Shown here: positions 28,542-36,533 of the stretch, piece by piece
How the letters are laid out: each line of letters starts with the position of its first letter
Position numbering within the stretch: the stretch's first letter is position 1
NCBI RefSeq assembly: GCF_001427665.1
Contig: NZ_LMHC01000012.1
Location: 187,223-251,222 of the forward strand
Direction of reading: 5' to 3'
Length of the DNA: 64,000 nucleotides
Origin: Caulobacter sp. Root655
Lineage (GTDB): Bacteria > Pseudomonadota > Alphaproteobacteria > Caulobacterales > Caulobacteraceae
The notes under the pieces: generated by a model
Databases searched by the model: none
Told to the model about the DNA's origin: nothing
What the model saw: the letters and a program-made list of their open reading frames with translations, nothing else
Made by a program: the position numbers and the translations under genes

Positions 28542-28573
28542 ACCTGGGTCCCGGCATTGGCCGGGATGGGCGG
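28542..28573. repeat. Family D repeat fragment
   Basis: Only the CTGGGTCCCGGCATT...GCCGGGATG part of the unit is present, downstream of the GST gene. Confidence 0.5.
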
Positions 28574-28674
28574 AAGTGAGGGCCCAAGGTCGGCGACGAA
28601 CGCCTCGGGAGCCCAAAACGGGGCCATAACGGACAAAACAAGCTTGGCTATACGCCTGCTCGACCGTGGGGCTC

Positions 28675-28703
28675 TTGCTTATCGCAAACACGCCTCCTAT
28701 CCT
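28675..28703 (+). promoter_or_regulatory. Candidate greA promoter
   Basis: TTGCTT and TATCCT separated by 17 bases, about 75 bases upstream of the greA ATG. By-eye call. Confidence 0.35.
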
Positions 28704-28777
28704 CTCAGCCCCCGGTCGTGCGCGCCAGCGTCCGGGACGTACTTCCTCCCCTAGGGCGAACCGAGCTAAAATCCGCA

Positions 28778-29251
28778 ATGGAAAAAGTGCCGATGACCGC
28801 CGGGGGTTACCAAACCCTCGACGAAGAACTGAAGCGTTTGAAGACGATCGAACGGCCGGCGGTGATCGCCGCGATCTCCGAGGCGCGCCAGCATGGCGAT
28901 TTGTCGGAAAACGCGGAATATCACGCGGCCAAGGAACGCCAGGGCTGGATCGAAGGCCGGATCGCCGAGATCGAGGACAAGATCGCGCGCGCCCAGATCA
29001 TCGACGTGTCGAAACTGTCGGGCAAGCAGGTGAAGTTCGGCGCGACGGTCAGCGTCGTCGACGAAGACACCGAGGAAGAGGCCCGCTACCAGATCGTCGG
29101 CGAACACGAGGCCGACGTGAAGGAAGGCCGCATCTCGCTAAGCTCGCCCCTGTCACGCGCCATGATCGGCAAGGAAGTCGGCGAAGTGGTCGAGGTCAAC
29201 ACGCCCGGCGGCGTGAAGGCCTACGAGATCCTCAAGGTCGAGTGGGTCTAG
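28778..29251 (+). CDS. greA: Transcription elongation factor GreA
   Basis: 157 residues, the family length. N-terminal coiled coil with [48 protein letters not shown], whose acidic tip ([10 protein letters not shown]) enters the RNA polymerase secondary channel. C-terminal FKBP-like domain ends [14 protein letters not shown]. It stimulates transcript cleavage to rescue arrested polymerase. Confidence 0.97.
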   Translation: MEKVPMTAGGYQTLDEELKRLKTIERPAVIAAISEARQHGDLSENAEYHAAKERQGWIEGRIAEIEDKIARAQIIDVSKLSGKQVKFGATVSVVDEDTEEEARYQIVGEHEADVKEGRISLSSPLSRAMIGKEVGEVVEVNTPGGVKAYEILKVEWV

Positions 29252-29321
29252 CTTAGGCCCCATTCCGTGGTCATGACACAACGAACGCCGACCCTGACGC
29301 GGGTCGGCGCATCGCTTCGCT

Positions 29322-30602
29322 ATGGCCGGGATCACCGACGTGGTTGAAAACAACAAGCAGGACGCGGCGGCGGAGCCCCAAGCGGCTCGGCCCAAGGCGG
29401 TCAAGCCCAAGGCCGCGCGCAAGCCCAGGGCCGGCGCGGCGTCGGCGGTCGAGGCCGCGAGCCCCGCGGCCAAGGCCGCCCCGAAGGCGCCCGCTCCAAA
29501 GGCTCCGGCCAAGCCCCGGGCCGCCGCCAAACCGCGCGCACAGCCAAGCGCCGTCGAGGCCGTCGAGGCCGTCCCCGCGCCGGCTCCCGAACCCGAAGTC
29601 CCAGCCCCCGAAGTCTCCACCCGGCCGCCGATCACCATCTGGGCGATCTCGGACGGGCGGGCCGGCATCGAGGCCCAGGCCGTGGGCCTGGCCGAGGCCG
29701 TCGCCCGGCAGGTCCCGGCCAAGGTCGTCGTCAAGCGCGTGGGCTGGAGCGGCAGGACCGGCCGCCTGCCCTGGTGGGCCAACTGGCTGCCGCGCCGCTG
29801 GCTGACGCCCGAAAGCGAAATCCACGCCCCCTGGCCCGACCTGTGGATCGCCGCCGGCCGCGCCACCCTGCCGCTGTCGATCCGCGCCCGGCGCTGGTCG
29901 GGCGGCAAGACCTATGTCGTGCAAATCCAGGATCCGCGCGTGCCGGCCAACATGTTCGACCTGGTGATCCCGCCCAAGCACGACCGCTTGTCCGGCGACA
30001 ACGTCCTGGCGATCACCGGCTCGCCGCACCGGGTCACCAGCCAGCGGCTGGACAGCGAATACGAAAAATTCAAGGACCAGATCGACGCCCTGCCCCACCC
30101 GCGCGTGGCCGTGCTGCTGGGCGGCAAGTCCAAGGCCTTCGACCTGTCGGTCGAGCGCGCCGCCCAGATGGCCCACCAGATCCAGCTGCCGCTGGAGCAG
30201 GAGGGCGGCAGCCTGCTGATGACCTTCTCGCGCCGCACGCCCGAGCCGGCCCGCGCCCTGCTGACCGCCCGCCTGCGGCATTTGCCGGGCATGATCTGGG
30301 ATGGCACGGGGGCCAACCCCTATTTCGCCTTCCTGGCGGCCGCCGACTACATCCTGGTCTCCGAGGACTCGACCAACATGGCCACCGAGGCGGCCTCGAC
30401 GGGCAAGCCGGTGTTCATCCTGAAGATGGACGGCCAGAGCCTGAAGTTCCGTCTCTTCCACCAGGAACTGGAACGCCAGGGCGCCGCGCGCCCCTATGGC
30501 GGGGCCTTCCACGGCTGGACCTACGACCCCGTCGACGAGACCGGACGGGCGGCGGCCGAGGTGGTGGCGCGGATGGACGCGCGGGCGGCGGGGACGTCGT
30601 AG
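29322..30602 (+). CDS. ELM1/DUF1022-family protein with Ala/Pro/Lys-rich N-terminal extension
   Basis: 426 residues. The first ~100 are low-complexity (repeats of KAAPKAP and PKA type). The domain proper starts at ITIWAISDGRAGIEAQAVGLAEAV and contains AAGRATLPLSIRARR, VQIQDPRVPANMFDLVIPPKHDRL, GGKSKAF and SEDSTNMATEAASTGKPVFI. This matches the ELM1 family (mitochondrial fission in plants, uncharacterised GT-B-like proteins in alphaproteobacteria). The bacterial role may be in the envelope; glycosyltransferase-like chemistry is inferred from the late S-E-D-S motif. The chosen ATG lies inside a repeat-like fragment, so the true start could be slightly downstream. Confidence 0.85.
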   Translation: MAGITDVVENNKQDAAAEPQAARPKAVKPKAARKPRAGAASAVEAASPAAKAAPKAPAPKAPAKPRAAAKPRAQPSAVEAVEAVPAPAPEPEVPAPEVSTRPPITIWAISDGRAGIEAQAVGLAEAVARQVPAKVVVKRVGWSGRTGRLPWWANWLPRRWLTPESEIHAPWPDLWIAAGRATLPLSIRARRWSGGKTYVVQIQDPRVPANMFDLVIPPKHDRLSGDNVLAITGSPHRVTSQRLDSEYEKFKDQIDALPHPRVAVLLGGKSKAFDLSVERAAQMAHQIQLPLEQEGGSLLMTFSRRTPEPARALLTARLRHLPGMIWDGTGANPYFAFLAAADYILVSEDSTNMATEAASTGKPVFILKMDGQSLKFRLFHQELERQGAARPYGGAFHGWTYDPVDETGRAAAEVVARMDARAAGTS

Positions 30603-30608
30603 CGCGGC

Positions 30609-30665
30609 GGTCATCCCGGGCAAGCACGCAGCGCGCCGATCCGGAACCGACGTCCGGGATGACAT
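30609..30665. repeat. Family C repeat fragment
   Basis: GGTCATCCCGGG...CCGGGATGACAT with a shortened centre, between the ELM1-like and secreted-protein genes. Confidence 0.5.
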
Positions 30666-30739
30666 CGATTTGGCGGCCCCCCCTAGCCTCGCCCCGCCTC
30701 CGCCACTAGCTTGGCCATAAGTTGCTTTCAGGGGTTTTC

Positions 30740-31465
30740 ATGTCTCGTCGCCTCGCGGTCCTGGCCGCCATGCTGTTGTCGTGCGCGTCGTTCGGCGCCC
30801 AGGCCGCGCCAGATCCCGTCACGCTGACCGACGCGGACCGCAAGGAATTTCACGAAGCGATGATCTCCAACGTCATGATGCGCGGCCTGATGGAGGCCGA
30901 TCCGGCGGGCTTCAAGGCGTTCGAGGACGGGCTGCTGAGCGACTTGGCGGCGGGCAAGATCGACCAGAACGGCGCTCGCAAGCGAGGCTACGAGTTCGCC
31001 GTGTCGGCGCGCGCCAAGCTGATGAGCGCGGTGAACAAAGCGCCGGACGACGAATACCTGGTCTTCGCCAACGCCCAATTGTCGGCGATGAAGGTGCTCA
31101 GCCGCTACAACACCCGCGCCTGCTACGAGTTCGTCGAGAGCGGCGGGATCAGCGACGACACCTCCAGCACCCTCGGCCCGGCGCTGAGCGTCGAGATCGA
31201 GAAGATCGGCGTCGCTCAGGTCGCGGCGGCCAGGGCCGGCTCCACCTCGCCGGTCGATCGCCAACCGGCCACCGACAAGGAGGCCGAAGCCGCCCTCCAG
31301 AGCTTTACCGATCTTGGCGGCGACCTCTACTGGCTGAAAAGCCTGAACGACAAGACCACCGACACGCTGACGGCCGAACAGCGCTGCGACGGCGCGATCA
31401 AGTGGGTCTCGGCGCTCCTGGCCCAGCCCAAGGCCACGGCGGCGCGGCTGCTGACCGACGAATAG
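30740..31465 (+). CDS. Uncharacterised secreted protein
   Basis: 241 residues. Signal peptide MSRRLAVLAAMLLSCASFGAQA. The mature part is helical with two Cys (TRACYEF, EQRCDGA) that may form a disulphide, and no catalytic motif. I do not recognise a family; it looks like one of the periplasmic proteins restricted to caulobacterales. Confidence 0.6.
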   Translation: MSRRLAVLAAMLLSCASFGAQAAPDPVTLTDADRKEFHEAMISNVMMRGLMEADPAGFKAFEDGLLSDLAAGKIDQNGARKRGYEFAVSARAKLMSAVNKAPDDEYLVFANAQLSAMKVLSRYNTRACYEFVESGGISDDTSSTLGPALSVEIEKIGVAQVAAARAGSTSPVDRQPATDKEAEAALQSFTDLGGDLYWLKSLNDKTTDTLTAEQRCDGAIKWVSALLAQPKATAARLLTDE

Positions 31466-31530
31466 GCCGCGTTGCGTCGTCCCGCCGGCCGGGCGATCAT
31501 GCCGCCCCTTGAGTTGCGGGAAGCGCGTTC

Positions 31531-32247
31531 TTGATCCTCGCCGTCCTCCAGGCCCGCATGGGCGACGAACGCCTGCCGGGCCGGCCGTCGATGCCGCTGG
31601 CTCGGGCGCCGCTGATCGTGCGGCAGATCGAGCGGATGGCGCGGGCCCGGCGCGTGGACGAAATCGTGGTCTCGACCACGACCGATCCGGCCGACGACAC
31701 GCTGGAGGCCGTGGTCCGGCGCGAGGCGATCGCCGTCCATCGCGGTCCGCCCCAGGACGAACTGGCCCGGCTGGCCGGAGCCCTGGCCGCCTATCCGGCC
31801 GACCACGTGGTGCGGGTGGGTGACGACAGTCCGCTGATCGACCCCGACCTGATCGACGCGACCATCGACCTGCACCTGTCCGAACAGGCCGACCACACCA
31901 CCAACCGCTCGCCCGGCGCGGCCTGGCCCGCCGGCCAGGGGGTGGAGGTGATCACCGCCGAGGGCCTGCGCCGCCTGGCCGCCGAGAGCGCGGCGCTACG
32001 GCTGCGGGCCGGCGATGGACCGGAGACCCCGCCGCCTGCCGTCCGCTGGTCGTCGCTGGCCCTGCTGGCCCAACCCGACCAGGGCGACGTGCGCTGGGCG
32101 GTCGAGACGCCGGCCGACTACGCCTTCGTGGCGGCGGTCTATGACGCCCTCTATCCGGTCAACCGGGCCTTCACCTCGGCCGACGTGCGCGCGCTGCTGG
32201 CCGGGCGCGACGACCTGGCGACCTTCGGCGGGGCGAGGCGGCTGTGA
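31531..32247 (+). CDS. SpsF-type cytidylyltransferase (pseudaminic/legionaminic acid activation)
   Basis: 238 residues, TTG start (TTGATCCTCG). N-terminus ILAVLQARMGDERLPGRPSMPLARAPLI is the nucleotide-binding signature of SpsF/PseF-like proteins (usual form QARMGSTRLPGK), followed by VVSTTTDPADD and VRVGDDSPLIDPDLID. It should transfer CMP to a nonulosonic acid. It overlaps the PseG gene by 4 bases, and PseI is encoded 2.4 kb away. Shorter and more divergent than canonical PseF. Confidence 0.75.
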   Translation: MILAVLQARMGDERLPGRPSMPLARAPLIVRQIERMARARRVDEIVVSTTTDPADDTLEAVVRREAIAVHRGPPQDELARLAGALAAYPADHVVRVGDDSPLIDPDLIDATIDLHLSEQADHTTNRSPGAAWPAGQGVEVITAEGLRRLAAESAALRLRAGDGPETPPPAVRWSSLALLAQPDQGDVRWAVETPADYAFVAAVYDALYPVNRAFTSADVRALLAGRDDLATFGGARRL

Positions 32248-33341
32248 GCCTCTCCCCCCGCGTCCTGTTCGTGGTCGACGCCGGACCGGCGGTGGGCGGC
32301 GGCCATGTGATGCGCAGCCTGACCCTGGCCCAGGCCCTGGAAGCCGAGGGCGCGGCCTGCGCCTTCGTCGCGCCCCCGGTGGTGAAGGCGGTGCTGGAGG
32401 CGTTCGGGCCGGGGATCGCGCGACTGGAGACCGGTGCGGTTTCGATGCCCGAACTGGTCGAGGCCGCCACGGATTTCGCCGAGGACTTCGACGCCGTGGT
32501 CATTGACCACTACGGGCTGTCGGCGCCCGAGCATCGACAGATCGCGGGTCACCCCCAAAACTCCGCTCGTCCCGGAAAATCCCGGGATCAGCGGATAGGG
32601 GAAACCAGGCCCACCCTGGTCATCGACGACCTCGCAAATCGCCCCCTCGCCGCCGGCCTGGTGCTGGACTCCGGCCCCGCCCGGAAGGCCAGCGACTATG
32701 ACGGCCGGGTCGCGCCCGAAACCGAACTGCTGCTGGGCCCCAACAACGCGCCGGTCCGCCCGGCCTTCGCCGCCCTGCGCAAGGAAGCCCTGGCCCGCCG
32801 GGCGAAGGCCCGGCCGGTGCGGCGCATCCTGGTCTCGCTGGGCCTGACCGACGTCGGCGGGATCACCGGCCGGGTCGTGGACCTGATGCTGCCGATTACC
32901 AGCGAGGCGGCGCTGGACGTCGTGCTGGGGGCCGGGGCGCCCAGCCTGCCGCGCCTGCGCGAAATGGCCCGGACCCAGCCGCGCCTGGCCCTGCATGTCG
33001 ACGCCCAGGACATGCCACGCCTGACCCTGGAGGCCGACCTGGCCGTCGGGGCCGGCGGTTCCACCAGCTGGGAGCGCTGCGTCCTGGCCCTGCCGACCCT
33101 GCTGCTGGTCCTGGCCGACAACCAGCACGAGGCCGCCCAGGCCCTGGCCGGGGCCGACGCCGTGCTGGCCCTGGACGTCGCCGCGCCGGACTTCGCGGCG
33201 GCCTTCGCGGCCGACCTCCAGCGCCTGGTCGCCGACCCCTTGCTGCGCGACCGGCTGTCGGCCGCCTCGGCGGCGGTGTGCGACGGGCGCGGCGCGGCGC
33301 GGGTCGCGGCGCGGTTCCTGGCGGTGATCGCGTCCCATTAG
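32244..33341 (+). CDS. pseG: PseG/SpsG-type UDP-sugar hydrolase, with an in-frame repeat insertion
   Basis: 365 residues, GT-B fold. N-terminus VLFVVDAGPAVGGGHVMRSLTLAQAL is the PseG motif (G-x-G-H-x-x-R). Further motifs: DAVVIDHYGLSAPE, LVIDDLANRPLAAGLVLDSG, VSLGLTDVGGITGRVVDLM, and VGAGGSTSWERCVLALPTLLL. PseG removes UDP from the amino sugar two steps before pseudaminic acid. Residues 103-122 (approximately GHPQNSARPGKSRDQRIGET) have no counterpart expected in the family and are encoded by a family D palindrome. Starts ATGA-style within the SpsF-type gene end. Confidence 0.8.
   Translation: MSLSPRVLFVVDAGPAVGGGHVMRSLTLAQALEAEGAACAFVAPPVVKAVLEAFGPGIARLETGAVSMPELVEAATDFAEDFDAVVIDHYGLSAPEHRQIAGHPQNSARPGKSRDQRIGETRPTLVIDDLANRPLAAGLVLDSGPARKASDYDGRVAPETELLLGPNNAPVRPAFAALRKEALARRAKARPVRRILVSLGLTDVGGITGRVVDLMLPITSEAALDVVLGAGAPSLPRLREMARTQPRLALHVDAQDMPRLTLEADLAVGAGGSTSWERCVLALPTLLLVLADNQHEAAQALAGADAVLALDVAAPDFAAAFAADLQRLVADPLLRDRLSAASAAVCDGRGAARVAARFLAVIASH
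32563..32594 (+). repeat. Family D palindrome inside pseG
   Basis: Imperfect hairpin CCGCTCGTCCCGG-aaaat-CCCGGGATCAGCGG within coding sequence, clearly related to the TCCGCTCATCCCGG intergenic repeats. It keeps the reading frame. Confidence 0.75.
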
Positions 33342-33387
33342 CCAAGGCGTTGCTTTTCGCCCGTCGAGTCGCGGGTCCTATTTATCC

Positions 33388-33518
33388 GTTTCCCCGACGA
33401 AGGTCGGGGCCCAGGTGAAACCCACGAGCCGCCCTGGATGAATCTGGGTCCCGGGCGGAGTTTATCCTGAGGCGCGCGCTCCGCGCGACCTGAGGGCCGG
33501 GAAGACGGCGGTGGGAGT
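33388..33518. repeat. Family G repeat with an internal insertion
   Basis: Reverse-oriented copy of the 1154-1248 unit. Between CTGGGTCCCGG and GGGAAGACGGCGG it contains about 44 extra bases (33455-33498) with CCTGAGG direct repeats around a GCGCGCG/CGCGCG hairpin. The remaining bases to 33615 hold the SDR promoter only. Confidence 0.65.
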
Positions 33519-33615
33519 GGGGCGTTTCCACGGAAAGTACACGCGCTCTAGCGGGATGATCTGGATAACAGCGTTCACCTATCCCATCTTGGCTGTAACC
33601 AAGGGGAGCGCACGC

Positions 33616-34479
33616 ATGAGCCAGACCAGGAAATCCGTCGTCGTCACCGGCGTGTCCACCGGCATCGGCTGGGGCGTGACCAAGGTCCTGACCGAGCGGG
33701 GCTTCCACGTCTTCGGCAGCGTGCGCAAGGCCGCCGACGCCGAAGCGCTGGTCGCCGCGTTCGGCGAGGCCGTCACCCCGCTGACCTTCGATGTCACCGA
33801 CGAGGCCGCCGTGCGCGAGGCGGCCCTGCAGGTCGAGGCGGTGCTGGGCGGCCAGACCCTGGCGGGCCTGGTCAACAACGCCGGCATCGCCGTGGCCGGG
33901 CCGCTGCTGCACCTGCCGATCGACGAGTTCCGCAAGCAGCTGGAGGTCAATCTCACCGGCGTGGTCATCGCCACCCAGGCCTTCGGACCGCTGGTCGGGG
34001 CGCGCGGGAGCGGGCCGAAAGACCCGGGCCGGATCGTCAATATCGGCTCGGTCGGCGGCCGCAACGCCAACCCGTTCATGGCCCCCTACTGCACCAGCAA
34101 GTTCGGGCTGGAAGGCCTGTCGGAATCCCTGCGCCGCGAACTGCTGCCGTTCGGCGTCGACGTGGTGGTGATCGCCCCCGGCGCGGTGGCCACCCCGATC
34201 TGGGACAAGGCCGACGAGATCGACACCGCCCGTTACGCCGACACCGTCTATGCCGGCCCGATGGAACGCCTGCGGGCCTTCATGCTGTCGATCGGCAAGA
34301 CCGGCCTGCCGCCCGAACGGATCGGCGAGGCGGTGCATACGGCCCTGACGGTGGCCAAGCCCAAGGTGCGCTACACCCTGACCCCGCAGCCGTTGCAGTT
34401 CCTGCTCAGCCAGCTGCTGCCCAAGCGGACGCTGGACCGGATCGTGGGCAAGCGGCTGGGGCTGCTGCCATCGACCTAG
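33616..34479 (+). CDS. Short-chain dehydrogenase/reductase
   Basis: 287 residues. Cofactor motif TGVSTGIG (11-18), NNAG (87-90), catalytic Ser145, Tyr158, Lys162 (YCTSK). The extended C-terminus (YTLTPQPLQFLLSQLLPKRTLDRIVGKRLGLLPST) is like the retinol-dehydrogenase-type SDRs acting on lipophilic alcohols. AAGGGGAG precedes the ATG. Lies between PseG and PseI, but is not obviously a pseudaminic-acid enzyme. Confidence 0.88.
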   Translation: MSQTRKSVVVTGVSTGIGWGVTKVLTERGFHVFGSVRKAADAEALVAAFGEAVTPLTFDVTDEAAVREAALQVEAVLGGQTLAGLVNNAGIAVAGPLLHLPIDEFRKQLEVNLTGVVIATQAFGPLVGARGSGPKDPGRIVNIGSVGGRNANPFMAPYCTSKFGLEGLSESLRRELLPFGVDVVVIAPGAVATPIWDKADEIDTARYADTVYAGPMERLRAFMLSIGKTGLPPERIGEAVHTALTVAKPKVRYTLTPQPLQFLLSQLLPKRTLDRIVGKRLGLLPST

Positions 34480-34481
34480 GT

Positions 34482-34610
34482 CCTCCCCCCGCGGGGGAGG
34501 TGTCGGCGAAGCCGACGGAGGGGGGAGTTTAGGCTGCCCGCCGCCTCCCGGATCATCCGCCGCACTGCTCCCCCCACTGGCCTTCGGCCGCCTCCCCCAC
34601 AGGGGGAGGG
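34482..34610. repeat. G/C-skewed intergenic repeat, family E
   Basis: CCTCCCCCCGCGGGGGAGG and CCTCCCCCACAGGGGGAGGG at the two ends, between the convergent SDR and pseI genes. Confidence 0.65.
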
Positions 34611-34632
34611 TCGGTGTAGCAAAAGGAGCCGC

Positions 34633-35688
34633 CTACCCCACCATGTCCCAGGCCAGCGGTTCCCCCCGCGTCAGCGCCCGGGCGGCCGGGCGGCCCAGCA
34701 CCGCCTCGTAGTCGGCCGGCGGCAGGCCGTTGCCGGGCCGCACCGAGCGGACATTGGCCTTGGTCAGCGCCTCGCCGGCCGCGACGTCGGCGGTGACGTA
34801 CAGCGAGCGGCGGAACTGGCGGTTGCCGCGTTCGGAGCCCAGCAGATCGTAATTGACGCCGCCCAGCGCCTTCCAGGCGTTCCGGGTGTCGTCGACCAGG
34901 GCGCGGAACTCGGCCGGCTCCAGGCTGAAGGCGGCGTCGGGGCCGCCGTCGGCCCGGGCCAGGGTGAAGTGCTTCTCGATGGCGCAGGCCCCCAGGGTCA
35001 CAGCCGCCACCGAAGCGGCCGTGCCCGGCGTGTGGTCCGACAGGCCGGTCGGGCAACCGAAGCGCTGGGCCATGTCGATCACCGTGCGCAGGTTGGCGTC
35101 CTCGAAACTGGCCGGATAGCTGGAGACGCAGTGCAGCAGCAGCACCCCCGCCGCCCCGGCCTCCAGGGCGGTGTCGCGGGCGGTCTCGATCTCGGCCAGG
35201 TTGGCCATACCGGTCGAGATGATCAGCGGCTTGCCCTGGCGGGCGGCGTGGCGGATCAGCGGCAGGTCGACGGCCTCGAACGAGGCGATCTTGTAGGCGG
35301 GCGCGTCCAGCCCGGCCAGCAGGTCGACGGCGGTCTCGTCGAACGGGCTGGAGAAGATCGTCACGCCGCGCCGCCTGGCCCGTTCGAACAGCGGCCCATG
35401 CCATTCATAGGGCGTCTGGGCCTCCTGGTAGAGCTCGTGCAGGCTGCGCCCGTCCCACAGGCCGCCATGGATCTTGAACTCCGGCCGGTCGACGTCCAGC
35501 GTGATGGTGTCGGCGGTGTAGGTCTGCAGCTTGATGGCGTCGCAGCCGGTGTCGGCCGCCGCGTCGACCATCGACAGGGCGCGGTCGAGGCTGCCGTTGT
35601 GGTTGCCCGACAATTCACAGATCAGATAGGGCGGATAGTCGGCGCCGATCCTGCGGCCGGCGATCTCGATGAAGGGGGCGGCGGTCAT
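34633..35688 (-). CDS. pseI: Pseudaminic acid synthase (NeuB/PseI family)
   Basis: 351 residues. TIM-barrel with ICELSGNHNGSLDRALSMVDAAADTGCDAIKLQTYT and the PseI-specific segment LHELYQEAQTPYEWHGPLFERA; substrate-binding STGMA, SDHTPG, CAIEKHFTL; then the C-terminal SAF (antifreeze-like) domain with SLYVTADVAAGEALTKANVRSVRPGNGLPP. Condenses the 6-deoxy-diacetamido sugar with phosphoenolpyruvate, downstream of PseG. In Caulobacter relatives pseudaminic acid decorates flagellin. Transcribed toward the SpsF/PseG/SDR block. Confidence 0.9.
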   Translation of the reverse strand: MTAAPFIEIAGRRIGADYPPYLICELSGNHNGSLDRALSMVDAAADTGCDAIKLQTYTADTITLDVDRPEFKIHGGLWDGRSLHELYQEAQTPYEWHGPLFERARRRGVTIFSSPFDETAVDLLAGLDAPAYKIASFEAVDLPLIRHAARQGKPLIISTGMANLAEIETARDTALEAGAAGVLLLHCVSSYPASFEDANLRTVIDMAQRFGCPTGLSDHTPGTAASVAAVTLGACAIEKHFTLARADGGPDAAFSLEPAEFRALVDDTRNAWKALGGVNYDLLGSERGNRQFRRSLYVTADVAAGEALTKANVRSVRPGNGLPPADYEAVLGRPAARALTRGEPLAWDMVG

Positions 35689-35839
35689 GGGCGGGGCTCG
35701 GATCTAGGGTATTTCGCAGATTAACCCTGAAATCGTGGACGAGGCGTCAATCGCGCGGACGCCACTTTCAGTTATCGCAGAATCCGTTTCATCTTCCGCG
35801 CGAGCTTGGCCTTACGCTCGGCGTCGTCTGGAGGAACTG

Positions 35840-36145
35840 ATGAAACCTTGGATCGCCGGCGCGGTCGCCGCCATGGCCCTGGGCGCGAGCGCGCCCGCCT
35901 TCGCCCACAGCGAATGCACCGACACCATCACCCGGCTCTATGTCGACAACAGCGGCTATATCTGGGTCAGCCTGGCCGGCGGCGGCGCGGCGGAGATCAC
36001 CAACACCAACCCCAACAAGGTCACTTACTACTCGGCGCTGCTGTCGGCGAAGATGAGCGGCAAGGCGGTGACCTTCCGCTACACCAAGGACACCAGCACC
36101 TGCACCGCGGTCAATTCCGACCTGATGGCGCTCTGGGTCGAGTAG
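35840..36145 (+). CDS. Small secreted protein, possible paralogue of the protein at 6059
   Basis: 101 residues. Signal peptide MKPWIAGAVAAMALGASAPAFA, then a small beta domain (ECTDTITRLYVDNSGYIWVSL ... KAVTFRYTKDTSTCTAV) with two Cys probably disulphide bonded. GGAGGAAC precedes the ATG. The size, Cys pattern and closing segment resemble 6059-6409. Role unknown. Confidence 0.6.
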   Translation: MKPWIAGAVAAMALGASAPAFAHSECTDTITRLYVDNSGYIWVSLAGGGAAEITNTNPNKVTYYSALLSAKMSGKAVTFRYTKDTSTCTAVNSDLMALWVE

Positions 36146-36158
36146 GCGAGCGGGGGTC

Positions 36159-36470
36159 TCAATCGCCTCCCCCACCGCCGCCGTCTCCGCCGCCGCCATC
36201 GCAGCTTCCGCTGTCCGAGTTGCTGGACTCGCAGTTGTCCGATCCGCTGTTGCTTCCAAAATCGAAGAAACCGCCGCCGGTGTCCCCACCGCCGCCGCCA
36301 TCCGCCCCCGCGCGGGCTGACCGCGAACCGGGCGGCGACACCAGATGGCCCAGGAGGCCGCCGGCGGTCAGACCGGCGGCGACCGCGAAACCGGACAGGC
36401 CAAGGAGCCAGTCGGCCAGCCCGCCGACCAGCCCGCCCAACAGAATTCCCAATGGTGTTCCAGGACGCAC
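36159..36470 (-). CDS. Membrane protein with Gly/Ser/Asp-rich tail
   Basis: 103 residues from GTG at 36470. Two hydrophobic segments (LGILLGGLVGGLADWLLGLSGFAVAAGLTAGGLLGHLV) precede a low-complexity tail of Asp, Ser and Gly with two Cys (DNCES, SGSCDGG) ending in poly-Gly. Such tails are seen in small bacterial membrane proteins of unknown role. Diverges from trxB; the start is uncertain because the upstream frame stays open through trxB antisense. Confidence 0.5.
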   Translation of the reverse strand: MRPGTPLGILLGGLVGGLADWLLGLSGFAVAAGLTAGGLLGHLVSPPGSRSARAGADGGGGGDTGGGFFDFGSNSGSDNCESSNSDSGSCDGGGGDGGGGGGD

Positions 36471-36533
36471 GACACCCCCAAAAGTTCCCCGGCGCCATCG
36501 CGCCAAAGCGGAATCGGCCCTATATCTGCGATC

